The notes under the pieces were generated by a model. The model had not been told where the DNA came from. It ran no database searches and saw only the letters and a program-made list of their open reading frames with translations. This document shows positions 1-8,872 of a stretch of 64,000 nucleotides of DNA, piece by piece (positions within the stretch are counted from its first letter, which is position 1; each line of letters starts with the position of its first letter). The stretch is from Planctomycetota bacterium. Its GTDB lineage: Bacteria; Planctomycetota; Phycisphaerae; Phycisphaerales; SM1A02. The translations under genes were made by a program, and so were the position numbers. The stretch is from the NCBI GenBank assembly GCA_022560875.1, contig JADFSH010000001.1, forward strand, positions 30,438 to 94,437, given 5' to 3'.

Positions 1-1679
1 CAGCGATTCGGCTCTCGGTCACTGAGCCGATGCGCGCACAGATGGGTCGCCACGATCGCCGCCAGCGCCAGGATCGACCATCCGGTGACTTCAAGTTCCC
101 CCCACTGGCGGATGGAGTTGGTCAGCACCGGCGTCATCCACCAGGAAATAAACACCACGTCAAACAGCGCCAGGAAGAGCACCACGATGCCGAAGATATC
201 CAGACCGCGCGAGGGCATGCGCCGGCCGGTTTCGATCGCGCCCAATGCAATGATCAACCATCCTGCGGCTCGTCCGTAATCATCAAAGTGCAAAGCGATG
301 GCGGTGGCGAGCAGCACGCCGGATTGCACCCACAGCGCCACGGCAAGCTTGTCCAGGGCGTTTCTCGGACGGGTGCGGAGGCCGTCCAGCCCGGGGCCGA
401 ACATCACCGCGACCGCAACCCCCAACACCGCGATCATGACGGTGAATATCCCCAGCCAGTCTGGACCGGTATTCGGCCCGGAATAAAGTACCCAGCATCC
501 GGCGGAGATGTAGGCGAAGGTCGCGAGGAGGGTCATCACCACGTTGCCGAATGATGAGTGACGTTTCATCGCCGCGAGGATCGACTCCCCCAGGATCATC
601 GTCCACCAGATGCTCATGAAGATGATGCCCATGATCCAGAGGGTGGCGCTGTTGGCGATAAGCCAGCCGAGGCCCGTAATGCACTGGGCGGCAAGTGCGA
701 GAAACCGAAGCGGTGCGAACGGCCGGGGCGACACGGAACTGAGCCCCAATGAAATACCCAGCATCAGCGTGAGATACGTGAGCAGTTCGAGGTCATGCTG
801 AAATTGCCCGCGGAGAAGGAATGGCGTGAGGTATCCGCCGACGATGGCCAGGATGCCGATGGTCAGGAAACGTGTGCGCAGGGTAATCGCGAATCCCGCC
901 ACTGCGACTATCCCCATCAGGATGAACGCGACATCCTGCGTCAAGAGGTCGAAATAGCGATAGCTGGCGAATGAATCGAGATACAGCACGCTGATTCCCG
1001 CCCCGAACAGGCCCACTGATGCGGCCCGCCCCACCTTGCGCAGGGCCAGTTCCCCTGCGCCTATGAGCAGTAGGCCGAATCCACCGATGATGAAGCACTT
1101 CGTCAGCGGCTGCAACCGACCCCACAGCCCCTGATCGATGGCAATCTTGATCGCAAACAGCGCGGCAAGAAAGATCCCCGCCGCCCCGACCCACGCCATC
1201 CACTTGCCCCCGATGACCATTTCCAGGGGTGTGGTGCGTTTGGGTTTGGCCGGTGCATGAAACGTTGTAGGCGGAGCTTGTGGTCCGGGAGAAGTACTCA
1301 CGGGGGGCGAGATGGGGGGGGTGTCTGTCGGGGACGGCAACTCTTCGGACAGTTCAGACATTACCGAGGATTCAGCCCCGACATCCGGCGTGACCGGTAC
1401 TCCCCCAATCTCCATAACCACCGGTGGAGGTTCAACTTCTTGCGATCTTGCGTGCTCGGGTGCCGTGGACCGTTGCTTGCGGTCACGCTTCAAATCCGTC
1501 AGCCGCCCGGTAAGGCTCTCTTGAATCGGCGGCTTGTCCGTTTCGCTGCTTGCAAGAGGGGGATGCGGCGGCTCCTCAGGCTCTGTCGAGGTTTCATGCT
1601 CGATTTTCAGATGCTCCTCCAGACGCTCGATCCGCTCGGTCAGCCGCTGGATCTCACGCATCAGGTCATCTGAATTCAT
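1..1679 (-). CDS. DUF2339 family multi-pass membrane protein (3' end outside window)
   Basis: The frame is open from an ATG at 1679 to the left edge, so the C-terminus is missing. The N-terminus starts MNSDDLMREIQRLTERIERL, a short coiled coil, followed by about 100 residues of Pro/Ser/Thr-rich linker. After a PLEMVIGGKWMAWVG segment at about residue 150 come many hydrophobic helices packed one after another. A coiled coil, disordered linker, the 'GGKWLxWVG' entry and serial helices are the layout of DUF2339 predicted membrane proteins. No enzymatic motif is visible and the biochemical role of the family is not established. It lies divergently from nothing obvious; purQ ends 160 bases to its right on the same strand. 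Confidence 0.82.
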   Translation of the reverse strand, partial: MNSDDLMREIQRLTERIERLEEHLKIEHETSTEPEEPPHPPLASSETDKPPIQESLTGRLTDLKRDRKQRSTAPEHARSQEVEPPPVVMEIGGVPVTPDVGAESSVMSELSEELPSPTDTPPISPPVSTSPGPQAPPTTFHAPAKPKRTTPLEMVIGGKWMAWVGAAGIFLAALFAIKIAIDQGLWGRLQPLTKCFIIGGFGLLLIGAGELALRKVGRAASVGLFGAGISVLYLDSFASYRYFDLLTQDVAFILMGIVAVAGFAITLRTRFLTIGILAIVGGYLTPFLLRGQFQHDLELLTYLTLMLGISLGLSSVSPRPFAPLRFLALAAQCITGLGWLIANSATLWIMGIIFMSIWWTMILGESILAAMKRHSSFGNVVMTLLATFAYISAGCWVLYSGPNTGPDWLGIFTVMIAVLGVAVAVMFGPGLDGLRTRPRNALDKLAVALWVQSGVLLATAIALHFDDYGRAAGWLIIALGAIETGRRMPSRGLDIFGIVVLFLALFDVVFISWWMTPVLTNSIRQWGELEVTGWSILALAAIVATHLCAHRLSDREPNR

Positions 1680-1840
1680 CCCTGGTCTCTGCTATTGGCT
1701 CAGTTATTTATTATACGACATTTTCCATTTGATTTTTGTCCGGCTTCACCATCGAGCTTTCAGAGTACGAGTAGTGTTATCGCAGGCCCAAACGAGTGGT
1801 CAGTATACCGCCATATAAGATCTATCTGGGGAATCCGAGT

Positions 1841-2659
1841 CTATACAATCGCATTTATGGTTGTATGGTTTTCCGTGTAGGCCACCGCGTTGCGGAACAT
1901 TTGCAACCCCAGCGGTTCATCGCTCATCTCCGACTCATCAAGTCGTGTCCAGAAGGGGTGGCTGGTCCAGCGGGTGTAGCGTTCGGGATGGGGCATGAGC
2001 CCGAAGATCAGGCCCGTGGAATCGCAGATTCCCGCTACATTGCCGACCGATCCGTTGGGATTGTCATCGCCAGCGTAGCGCACCGCGATCTGCCCGTTGT
2101 CCTTGAGCCGCTGCAGGACGTCATCGGACGCGGGGATGAAGCGTCCTTCGCCGTGGGCGATGGGAAGCATACCCGTCTGTTCCGTTGACTTGAGCCCTTG
2201 CGTCCAGATGCAGCGGGTGTCGGGCGGAATCTCCACCTTGACCCAGCGATCGACAAATCGTGCCGAATCATTACGGGCCAGGGTCACACGCGGGGCGGGA
2301 GCCACATCGGGCCAGGACTGCCCCACAACTTCCGGACCTGGTAGAAGTCCCATCTGAGCTAACATCTGAAAACCGTTACAAGGGGCGAATATGGGCACTC
2401 CCCGATTGAGGGCTCGGATGAACGCGGGATAAAGCGTTTGCTTCATAAGATGGGAGGCGATACGTCCCGCCGCGACCGCATCGCCATAGCTGAAGCCGCC
2501 GGGGAGGCCGATGAGATCAAACTCATCGATCAGTTCAGGGTTCTTGATCAACCGGTTCAAATGCATCGGACATGGCGTTGCCCCGGCCAACTCAAAGGCG
2601 AAGCCAAGCTCCTGGTCGCAGTTGATTCCGGCAGTGGTGATGATGAGTGCAGTTGGCAT
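1841..2659 (-). CDS. purQ: Phosphoribosylformylglycinamidine synthase, glutaminase subunit PurQ
   Basis: Class I glutamine amidotransferase that releases ammonia from glutamine for PurL in step 4 of purine synthesis (FGAR to FGAM, cytoplasm). The nucleophile is Cys94 in FAPCNGFQML, the oxyanion region is GLPGGFSYGD (51-60), and the His-Glu pair is H224/E226 in GLMPHPERY. At 272 residues it is longer than the about 227 residues of Bacillus PurQ; the extra length lies in loops between the Cys and His-Glu elements. It follows purL on the same strand with 97 bases between them, so the two probably share a transcript. The gap contains low-complexity AAAGT-rich sequence rather than an evident promoter. 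Confidence 0.96.
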   Translation of the reverse strand: MPTALIITTAGINCDQELGFAFELAGATPCPMHLNRLIKNPELIDEFDLIGLPGGFSYGDAVAAGRIASHLMKQTLYPAFIRALNRGVPIFAPCNGFQMLAQMGLLPGPEVVGQSWPDVAPAPRVTLARNDSARFVDRWVKVEIPPDTRCIWTQGLKSTEQTGMLPIAHGEGRFIPASDDVLQRLKDNGQIAVRYAGDDNPNGSVGNVAGICDSTGLIFGLMPHPERYTRWTSHPFWTRLDESEMSDEPLGLQMFRNAVAYTENHTTINAIV

Positions 2660-2756
2660 GGGGGAGTAAGGAGTTAGGAGTCAGGGAAAGATGATATGAG
2701 AATCAGGCAATCCGCTTTCTACTTTCTATTTTCAACTTTCTATCTACTTTTTCGTC

Positions 2757-5700
2757 TCACCAGTCCAGCGTTCTGCGCCAAGCTTGTTTCAGGGTATCGA
2801 GTTCAAGGTCCACTTCCGCCGACTCCAGCGTCAGGCGATCGGAATCATTAAACTCGCCGATGATGGCATAAGGCACATCGCCCAGAATCGCGTCGATCCG
2901 GTCAAGATTTTTCCGCGAGACCTCCAGCAGATATCGTCCAGGGGTTTCGGCGAAGTGGGCCGCGAAATCCGCGGGCTCGCCCGTGGTGGGTATCTGCAGG
3001 AGATCGAGTCGGAGCCCGAGCCCACCGGCGAAGGCCATTTCCGACGCGGCGCAAAGCATGCCGCCGTCGCTGCAATCGTGAGCGGATCGAACGAGTCCTT
3101 CCTCGATGAGCTGATGCACGACATGAGCGGTTTGTGACCATCTCGTCAGATCGACCCCCGGCAAGCGACCTGACTCTGCGGCGGATGCAAAGAGCATGTT
3201 GTAATGCGAGCCACCCATACCGGCATCAGTCATACCCGCGATAATGAGCAGGTTCCCTGATTCCTTGGCATCCATGGTCACGCACTTCCTGATATCCGGG
3301 ACGATGCCGAATCCGGATATGAGCAGGGTGGGGGGGATTTTGATTATCCGGCCATCTTTCGTAGTGAACTGGTTGTTCAATGAGTCCTTGCCGGAAATGA
3401 AGGGGGTACGATAGGCCATCGCTCCGTCGTAGCACGCCTCCGCCGCCCGGACCAGGGCTCCCAGATACCGGGGATCATCACATGAAGGCCAGCAGAAATT
3501 ATCGAGGATGGCGATGCGTTTCGGATCGACGCCCACACAGACAAGGTTTCGCACACACTCATCGATCGCGGCGAGGGTCATGACATAGGGGTCATCTCTC
3601 ATGCCCGTAGCGAGGCCGTTGGCGATCCCCAGCCCCCGGGTCGAGCCATAGACCGGGGTGATGACCGCGGCGTCGGATGGCCCGTGACCCTCACTGCCGG
3701 CAAAGGGGGTGACGACCGACCGCCCCTGCACTTCATGATCGTACTGCCGGATGATCCAGTGCTTGGAAGCGATATTGGGATGGGCGAGCAGTGCCAGTAG
3801 CGCGTCAGATACTGATTCCGGCGCGGCTGATGCTCCACCAGATTCGGCATCTGCGTTCTCAATGTCTTTCTGACTCAGAATGTCCTTGGCTTCGGAGGAC
3901 CATTTCGCTTCACGGATCGTCTCCGGCAGTCCATCATGCAGAAAAGCCATATCCAGGCGACCAACCTCCTGCCCTTCGTAATTCAGGATGAGTTGGCGAT
4001 TCTCGGTGCCGAATGTGCCGAGATCGCACATCTCCACATCATGCCCGTCACAGATTTCTCGTAGGGGTTTGATGTTTTCAGAAGGGACGGCGAGCACCAT
4101 GCGCTCCTGGGCTTCTGAGATCCAGATTTCCGATGGACTGAGGCCTTCGTATTTGAGTGGGGCACGTTCCAGATGCACTTGGGCTCCGAGCTTCTCGCCC
4201 ATTTCGCCGACGGCGCTGGAGAAGCCGCCCGCTCCGCAATCGGTGATGGCGCTGAACAAGCATCCATCCCCGTAATCTCGGGCCTCGATGATTGCATCGA
4301 GCATCTTCTTTTCCGTCACCGCATTGCCGATCTGCACGGCATGGCTGAACTCAAGGGCATGGGTGTCGGTGAGTTCCGCGGAACTGAATGTCGCCCCGTG
4401 GATGCCATCACGTCCCGTGCGCCCGCCGAGAGCGATGATGTGATCGCCCGCACGAGGCTCACCAGTTACCTTGTCGCGGGGCATGACCCCGATGCAGCCG
4501 CAATAGACCAGGGGATTGCCCACATAGTCATTATCAAACCACACCGCCCCGTTGAGGGTGGGAATCCCCATGCGATTGCCGTAATCACGCACGCCCTCTA
4601 CGATCTGGGTCAGGATGCGTCTGGGATGCAGGATTCCGGTGGGAATCTTGCGTCGATTCGGCTCGCCGGTCTGAGTCCAATGGTCGGGATGGGCGACACA
4701 GAACACATCCGTCGCCGCGATGGGGCGGGCGGCAAGTCCGGTTCCAATTACATCGCGGATGCAGCCGCCGATGCCGGTCGCGGCTCCCCCGTAGGGCTCG
4801 ATGGCTGAGGGATGATTGTGGGTCTCGACCTTGAAGCAGACCGCATGGTTATCGTCGAAGGCAATCACGCCGGCGTTATCGACGAACACGGACAGGCACC
4901 AGTCGATGCCGTCGGCGATCAAGGCATCCGTGGCCGCGATGATGGTGGATTTCAAGAGATTATGGATGATGACTGAGCCGTCATCGTTGACCTCATGTCC
5001 CGGACGCCCCCGAAAGTCAATCTTCCAGCTCCCCTCTTCTCCCCCCCCGAGGCATTCCTCATACCTGATCGTCGCCTTGAGGGTCTTATGGATGCAATGT
5101 TCCGACCAGGTCTGGGCGAGGGTTTCCAGTTCAATCTCCTTCGGGTCTCGCTCCAGACGTCGATACTCCGATTGGATGGCTCGCATTTCATCGAGGCTCA
5201 GAAACATGTGACCCTGTCGGGAAAGCGTCGCCAGGGTTTCATCGTCCATGTCGCGAATAGGAATGGTGATGATTCGGTGTTCCTGCGGCGTGCCGATGAC
5301 GAATGAGTCGGGGTGATAGGGTGTTTCGTGAATGGCGTGAATGACGGTATTGGCCAGTCGGCGTTGCGCGATCTGGCGTGCGGACTCACGACTCGTGGCG
5401 TACATGTCGTAGCGCAGCCCCGTCCGGACCTCGACATCCCGCCCCAGGATGACCTTGATGGCGTACCTGACGGCTTCGGCATCGGGGTCCATCACCCCGG
5501 GTAAGGGGTGGATCTCGATGAGAGCCTCGCCTCGGACCGGTGTGGTGCCGATCACCGATTCTTCCGTGACCGGATCGGCGAGAAATTCCTCCGCGAGGCG
5601 TTTGATCTGGGACTCGTCGAGATTGCCCTGGATGAGATACACACTGGTCGTATCGACCCGGCTTGGGGGATCATCAAGCCCCAGCGACTCCACCTCACGT

Positions 5701-5777
5701 CTCACCGCTTGCCCTTTTGGATCGGGCATGCCTTCTCGGGATCGTACTTCGACGCGGTGAACTGCGGGGGAGGGCAT
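2757..5777 (-). CDS. purL: Phosphoribosylformylglycinamidine synthase PurL with fused PurS-like N-terminus
   Basis: ATP-dependent FGAM synthase, 1006 residues. From about residue 220 the protein is a standard PurL core: LAQTWSEHCIHKT near 225, FKVETHNHPSAIEPYGGAAT near 315, GGCIRDVIGTG, and the second half with AHDCSDGGM near 905. Residues 1-80 (VHRVEVRSREGMPDPKGQAV) and 95-170 (ALIEIHPLPGVMDPDAEAVR) each look like a PurS subunit with the 'G.DP.G.AV' helix start. So PurS seems to be present twice and fused, while PurQ stays separate downstream. No separate purS gene is seen. Large PurSL fusions exist in other bacteria, so function is secure; the double PurS reading is my inference. Confidence 0.95.
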   Translation of the reverse strand: MPSPAVHRVEVRSREGMPDPKGQAVRREVESLGLDDPPSRVDTTSVYLIQGNLDESQIKRLAEEFLADPVTEESVIGTTPVRGEALIEIHPLPGVMDPDAEAVRYAIKVILGRDVEVRTGLRYDMYATSRESARQIAQRRLANTVIHAIHETPYHPDSFVIGTPQEHRIITIPIRDMDDETLATLSRQGHMFLSLDEMRAIQSEYRRLERDPKEIELETLAQTWSEHCIHKTLKATIRYEECLGGGEEGSWKIDFRGRPGHEVNDDGSVIIHNLLKSTIIAATDALIADGIDWCLSVFVDNAGVIAFDDNHAVCFKVETHNHPSAIEPYGGAATGIGGCIRDVIGTGLAARPIAATDVFCVAHPDHWTQTGEPNRRKIPTGILHPRRILTQIVEGVRDYGNRMGIPTLNGAVWFDNDYVGNPLVYCGCIGVMPRDKVTGEPRAGDHIIALGGRTGRDGIHGATFSSAELTDTHALEFSHAVQIGNAVTEKKMLDAIIEARDYGDGCLFSAITDCGAGGFSSAVGEMGEKLGAQVHLERAPLKYEGLSPSEIWISEAQERMVLAVPSENIKPLREICDGHDVEMCDLGTFGTENRQLILNYEGQEVGRLDMAFLHDGLPETIREAKWSSEAKDILSQKDIENADAESGGASAAPESVSDALLALLAHPNIASKHWIIRQYDHEVQGRSVVTPFAGSEGHGPSDAAVITPVYGSTRGLGIANGLATGMRDDPYVMTLAAIDECVRNLVCVGVDPKRIAILDNFCWPSCDDPRYLGALVRAAEACYDGAMAYRTPFISGKDSLNNQFTTKDGRIIKIPPTLLISGFGIVPDIRKCVTMDAKESGNLLIIAGMTDAGMGGSHYNMLFASAAESGRLPGVDLTRWSQTAHVVHQLIEEGLVRSAHDCSDGGMLCAASEMAFAGGLGLRLDLLQIPTTGEPADFAAHFAETPGRYLLEVSRKNLDRIDAILGDVPYAIIGEFNDSDRLTLESAEVDLELDTLKQAWRRTLDW

Positions 5778-5906
5778 TTTAAGTATAGGAATCCCTAAAT
5801 TACCTGATGAATCTCTCGATCCTAGTTATTCTTATTGCAATGGACCATTCCGACGGTCGTTTTTTGTTTTATCATTTGCTCACCATCACTGCATTTGCCC
5901 ACCGCT

Positions 5907-6380
5907 ATGTCACCAGACTCAAACTTACCCATACCACACATCGAACTTTTCACGGATGGAGCGTGTTCGGGCAATCCCGGTCCCGGCGGTTGGGCGTACA
6001 TTCTCCGGAATGTCACCAGTGGCGGGGAGCAGGAGAGCACGGGGGGCGAAGTTTCCAGTACCAATAATCGCATGGAACTCCTCTCGGTAATCTATGGCCT
6101 TAGCTCACTGGATCAGCCCTGTCGCGTGGATCTTTACTCCGACAGCCAGTACGTGGTGAATGGCCTGACGATATGGATGGACGACTGGATAGCGCGGGGA
6201 TGGCGAGGTTCAAACCGGAAAGTCGTCAAGAATCTCGAATTGTGGCAGAAGCTCGAAACACTGCGTGACTACCACGAGCTTACCTGCCATTGGGTTCGGG
6301 GCCACGATAATCATCCTGAAAATGAACGCTGTGACCAGCTTGCGGTGGAGGCCTGTGAGCGAGTCAAGGCTTCTCAATGA
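5907..6380 (+). CDS. rnhA: Ribonuclease HI
   Basis: Degrades the RNA strand of RNA-DNA hybrids in replication and repair. All active-site residues are visible when translation begins at the ATG at 5907 (MSPDSNLPIP, 157 residues): D17 in FTDGACSGNPGPGG, E57 in NNRMELLSV, D79 in YSDSQYV, H133 in RGHDNHPENE and D143 in CDQLAVEA. The basic handle helix region (WIARGWRGSNRKVVKNLELW) of the E. coli type is kept. The frame is open further upstream to 5835, but that extension is not conserved sequence and lies in the divergent gap with purL, so 5907 is preferred. Length is close to E. coli RNase HI (155). Confidence 0.95.
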   Translation: MSPDSNLPIPHIELFTDGACSGNPGPGGWAYILRNVTSGGEQESTGGEVSSTNNRMELLSVIYGLSSLDQPCRVDLYSDSQYVVNGLTIWMDDWIARGWRGSNRKVVKNLELWQKLETLRDYHELTCHWVRGHDNHPENERCDQLAVEACERVKASQ

Positions 6381-6515
6381 CTACGATAGTCGGGAAAGTG
6401 CCTTATTTGGAGATTGTGGTAGTTGATGCCGTGATTATGGCCTCAGAGGTGGTTGAACGGCCTTCCCGATGATGCTACAGTCTTCGACTCGTTTCAGCCT
6501 GGAGTAACTGTCAGT

Positions 6516-6887
6516 ATGCCTACGATCAATCAGCTTATTCGAAAACCCCGACGCACCCCCAAGGCCAAGTCCAAGGTGCGCGATCTGGAAAAATGCCCGC
6601 AGAAACGTGGTGTGTGTCTCCAGGTGAAGACGGTAACTCCTAAAAAGCCGAACTCGGCCCTGAGAAAGGTCACCCGCGTTCGCCTTTCCAATGGCAAGGA
6701 AGTCACCGCCTACATTGGCGGGGAAGGACACAACCTGCAGGAACACTCCATCGTGCTCGTTCGCGGTGGCAGGGTCCGCGACTTGCCCGGCGTTCGATAC
6801 CACGTCGTTCGAGGTTCCCACGACACCCTCGGGGTCGAAGGACGCAAGCAGGGCCGCTCCAAGTACGGCACCAAGCGAGGCAAGTAA
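6516..6887 (+). CDS. rpsL: 30S ribosomal protein S12
   Basis: Component of the decoding centre of the 30S subunit, 123 residues from the ATG at 6516 ([19 protein letters not shown]); the frame is open 21 codons further up but without conservation. The signature [20 protein letters not shown] is intact, with Lys43 kept. At the position of E. coli Lys88 (numbering with Met) this protein has Arg, in [13 protein letters not shown], encoded by CGC at 6777-6779. Substitutions of this Lys, including Arg, are known to give streptomycin resistance in other bacteria. It is followed by rpsG after 172 bases, the usual str-operon order. Confidence 0.98.
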   Translation: MPTINQLIRKPRRTPKAKSKVRDLEKCPQKRGVCLQVKTVTPKKPNSALRKVTRVRLSNGKEVTAYIGGEGHNLQEHSIVLVRGGRVRDLPGVRYHVVRGSHDTLGVEGRKQGRSKYGTKRGK

Positions 6888-6970
6888 AAAAGTTCAGCGG
6901 TCAGCCTTGCGGCGGCCCCTGAAGGTCTTGAAAATTGATTGGGAGCTGAATGCTCCCCTCGGCAAGTAAT

Positions 6971-7037
6971 CGCAGTCCGATCCCCAGCCTTTTCCAGGCA
7001 GACTGCGGTGAACAGGAAGCCCCGACATCATCGGGGC
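6971..7037 (+). promoter_or_regulatory. Two hairpins in the rpsL-rpsG intercistronic region, candidate S7 control site
   Basis: Two inverted repeats lie upstream of rpsG. The first has arms CGCAGTC at 6971-6977 and GACTGCG at 7001-7007. The second has arms GCCCCGA at 7019-7025 and TCGGGGC at 7031-7037 with a 5-base loop. Neither is followed by a T-run, so they are not terminators. The second ends 22 bases before the rpsG start, just ahead of an AGGAG ribosome site at 7049-7053. In E. coli, S7 binds the rpsL-rpsG gap of the str mRNA and represses translation; a similar role here is inference from position and structure. Confidence 0.45.
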
Positions 7038-7059
7038 AGATGAGCCACAGGAGATACAC

Positions 7060-7554
7060 ATGGCCGGTCGCATTACAAAATCTGAACAGCAGCTTCGCCC
7101 CGATCCCCGCTTCGGAGACAAGACCCTTGCGAAGTTTATCAACTGCATCATGCATGGCGGCAAGAAATCAGTCGCCCAGCGGGTCGTTTATGACGCGCTT
7201 GATCTGATGCAGAAAAGACTCGACAAGGAGAAGCCGGAAAATCTCCCCAAAACCTCGATCGAATTGTTTCAGAAGGCGATTAACAATGTCAGGCCTGAAG
7301 TTGAAGTTCGCTCCAAACGAGTCGGGGGTGCCAACTACCAGGTGCCCATGCAGGTCAGTTCAAAACGTCGTATGAGCCTTTGTTTCAGATGGATCATCAC
7401 CGCCGCCCGCGCCGAGTCCGGCAAGCCCATGGCCCAGCGTCTGGCCCGAGAGCTTTACGACGCCGCCCGCGGTGATGGCAAGGCCATGAATATCCGCGAT
7501 CAAACCCACCGCATGGCTGAAGCCAACCGAGCCTTTGCCCACTTCGCGTGGTAG
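7060..7554 (+). CDS. rpsG: 30S ribosomal protein S7
   Basis: Primary 16S rRNA-binding protein that nucleates the 30S head, 164 residues. Recognisable segments are DPRFGDKTLAKFINCIMHGG near the N-terminus, KAINNVRPEVEVRSKRVGG, YQVPMQV, and the C-terminal AEANRAFAHFAW. It has an unusually good Shine-Dalgarno site for this window, AGGAG at 7049-7053, seven bases before the ATG. It is slightly longer than the usual 156 residues because of an insertion around KRLDKEKPENLPKTS. A strong terminator follows at once, so fusA and tuf are not in the same unit. Confidence 0.98.
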   Translation: MAGRITKSEQQLRPDPRFGDKTLAKFINCIMHGGKKSVAQRVVYDALDLMQKRLDKEKPENLPKTSIELFQKAINNVRPEVEVRSKRVGGANYQVPMQVSSKRRMSLCFRWIITAARAESGKPMAQRLARELYDAARGDGKAMNIRDQTHRMAEANRAFAHFAW

Positions 7555-7588
7555 GAAGAAGCCTCGGCTTGAAATCAGGAAAATTCAG

Positions 7589-7621
7589 CCGACTGTTTGT
7601 TCAACAAACAGTCGGTTTTTC
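7589..7621 (+). terminator. Rho-independent terminator after rpsG
   Basis: A perfect inverted repeat with arms CCGACTGTTTG and CAAACAGTCGG (7589-7615, small loop TTCAA) is followed by TTTTT. It starts 35 bases after the rpsG stop and closes the rpsL-rpsG unit before the ThiF-family gene. Confidence 0.92.
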
Positions 7622-7660
7622 TTGGCAAACTATCTAAAATGAATCCTTTGAGTCTTGGTC

Positions 7661-8788
7661 GTGAATGATCTTCCCGAACATCTCGAACGGTATCACCGAC
7701 AGATGCTCCTGCCGGCGATTGGTGAGGCCGGCCAGCGAAAACTCCTCGCCTCTCACGCCCTTATCGTCGGTTGCGGGGCGTTGGGGTGCTGCTGCGCCGA
7801 CATCCTGGCCCGGGCGGGGGTGGGTACCATCAGCATCGTCGATCGGGATATCGTGGAATTGACCAATCTTCAACGACAAATCCTGTTCGATGAGGATGAT
7901 GCCCGTGAAGGCACGCCCAAGGCATTGGCCGCGAAGACGAAAATAGGCAAAATCAACAGTACGGTGGTCGTTCATGCCCATGTGGATGACTTCAATCAGC
8001 GCAATGCCGAGCGGTATGCCGAGGGCGCAGATATCATTCTCGATGGTCTTGACAACTTCGAGACCCGTTATCTGCTCAATGATCTGGCGGTGGCCCAGGG
8101 GCTGCCTTATCTCTACGGGGGAGCGGTGGGGTCTCAGGGTATGAGCTTTCCCATCCTGCCCTATCCGCGGCATCGCCGTGAAGGTGTGCGCGGCGGTATC
8201 CGATGGTCCGAAGATCAGGCCACGCCCTGTTTGCGGTGTGTTTTTCCCGAACCACCTCCCCCCGGCTCCAGCCAGACCTGCGACACTGCCGGAGTACTCG
8301 GTCCCCTCGTGAACCAGATCGCATCCCACCAGGCCGCCGAGGCGATCAAGTTGATGAGCGGCAATCTTGACGCCATCGACCGTTCCATGCTGACCATCGA
8401 CATCTGGGAGAACGAGACGAAGCGACTCAATCTCGCCGGAGCCTTCAAAAGCGGGCAATGCCCCTGTTGCGGCAGAGGGGAATTTGATTATCTGGAAGGG
8501 ACTTCGGGTAGTATCACCACGTCTCTGTGTGGTCGAAACGCTGTTCAGATCACCCCGGATGAGGCTTCTGACGGCTTGATCGATCTTGCTGCCTTGGCCG
8601 ATCGTCTGGCCCCCCATGGCACGTTCACCAGCAATCCCCACCTGTTGCGGGGGATTCTTCGGGCGGAAATCGGCAATGATGGGAACCCGATGGAGTTGAC
8701 CTTGTTTGTAAACGGTAGGGCGATCATCAAGGGCACGAATGAGCCTGATGCCGCACGGATAATTTACGCGAAATACGTGGGATCATGA
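7661..8788 (+). CDS. HesA/MoeB/ThiF family adenylyltransferase (E1-like)
   Basis: Family members activate the C-terminal Gly-Gly of small sulphur-carrier proteins such as ThiS or MoaD by adenylation. Visible features: the start motif RYHRQMLLPAIGEAGQRKL, the nucleotide loop GCGALG at 37-42, the E1 motif DRDIVELTNLQRQILF, two zinc Cys pairs (CLRC and CPCC), and the catalytic Cys region CDTAGVLGPLVNQIASHQA. About 100 C-terminal residues beyond the E1 fold begin with LCGRNAVQITPDE and continue as a small alpha/beta region. GTG at 7661 is chosen; TTG at 7655 is also possible. No carrier-protein gene is adjacent, so whether it serves thiamine, molybdopterin or another pathway cannot be told. Confidence 0.88.
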   Translation: MNDLPEHLERYHRQMLLPAIGEAGQRKLLASHALIVGCGALGCCCADILARAGVGTISIVDRDIVELTNLQRQILFDEDDAREGTPKALAAKTKIGKINSTVVVHAHVDDFNQRNAERYAEGADIILDGLDNFETRYLLNDLAVAQGLPYLYGGAVGSQGMSFPILPYPRHRREGVRGGIRWSEDQATPCLRCVFPEPPPPGSSQTCDTAGVLGPLVNQIASHQAAEAIKLMSGNLDAIDRSMLTIDIWENETKRLNLAGAFKSGQCPCCGRGEFDYLEGTSGSITTSLCGRNAVQITPDEASDGLIDLAALADRLAPHGTFTSNPHLLRGILRAEIGNDGNPMELTLFVNGRAIIKGTNEPDAARIIYAKYVGS

Positions 8789-8872
8789 AGCCATTTTTTC
8801 GGTCTCCCTCGTCAGAGGTATCAGACCAGCGCATCCTATCGAGGGGATCATCCGATCCTTAAAGATTCTCAG

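Noticed and set aside
30..1203. Several Arg/His-rich open frames on both strands across the left end
   Set aside because: They are antisense or off-frame to the continuous DUF2339 reading frame, have no family motifs and odd amino-acid content.
7634..8641. 335-codon frame on the minus strand opposite the ThiF-family gene
   Set aside because: It mirrors the real gene; its product has no recognised motif, whereas the plus strand gives a complete E1 enzyme.
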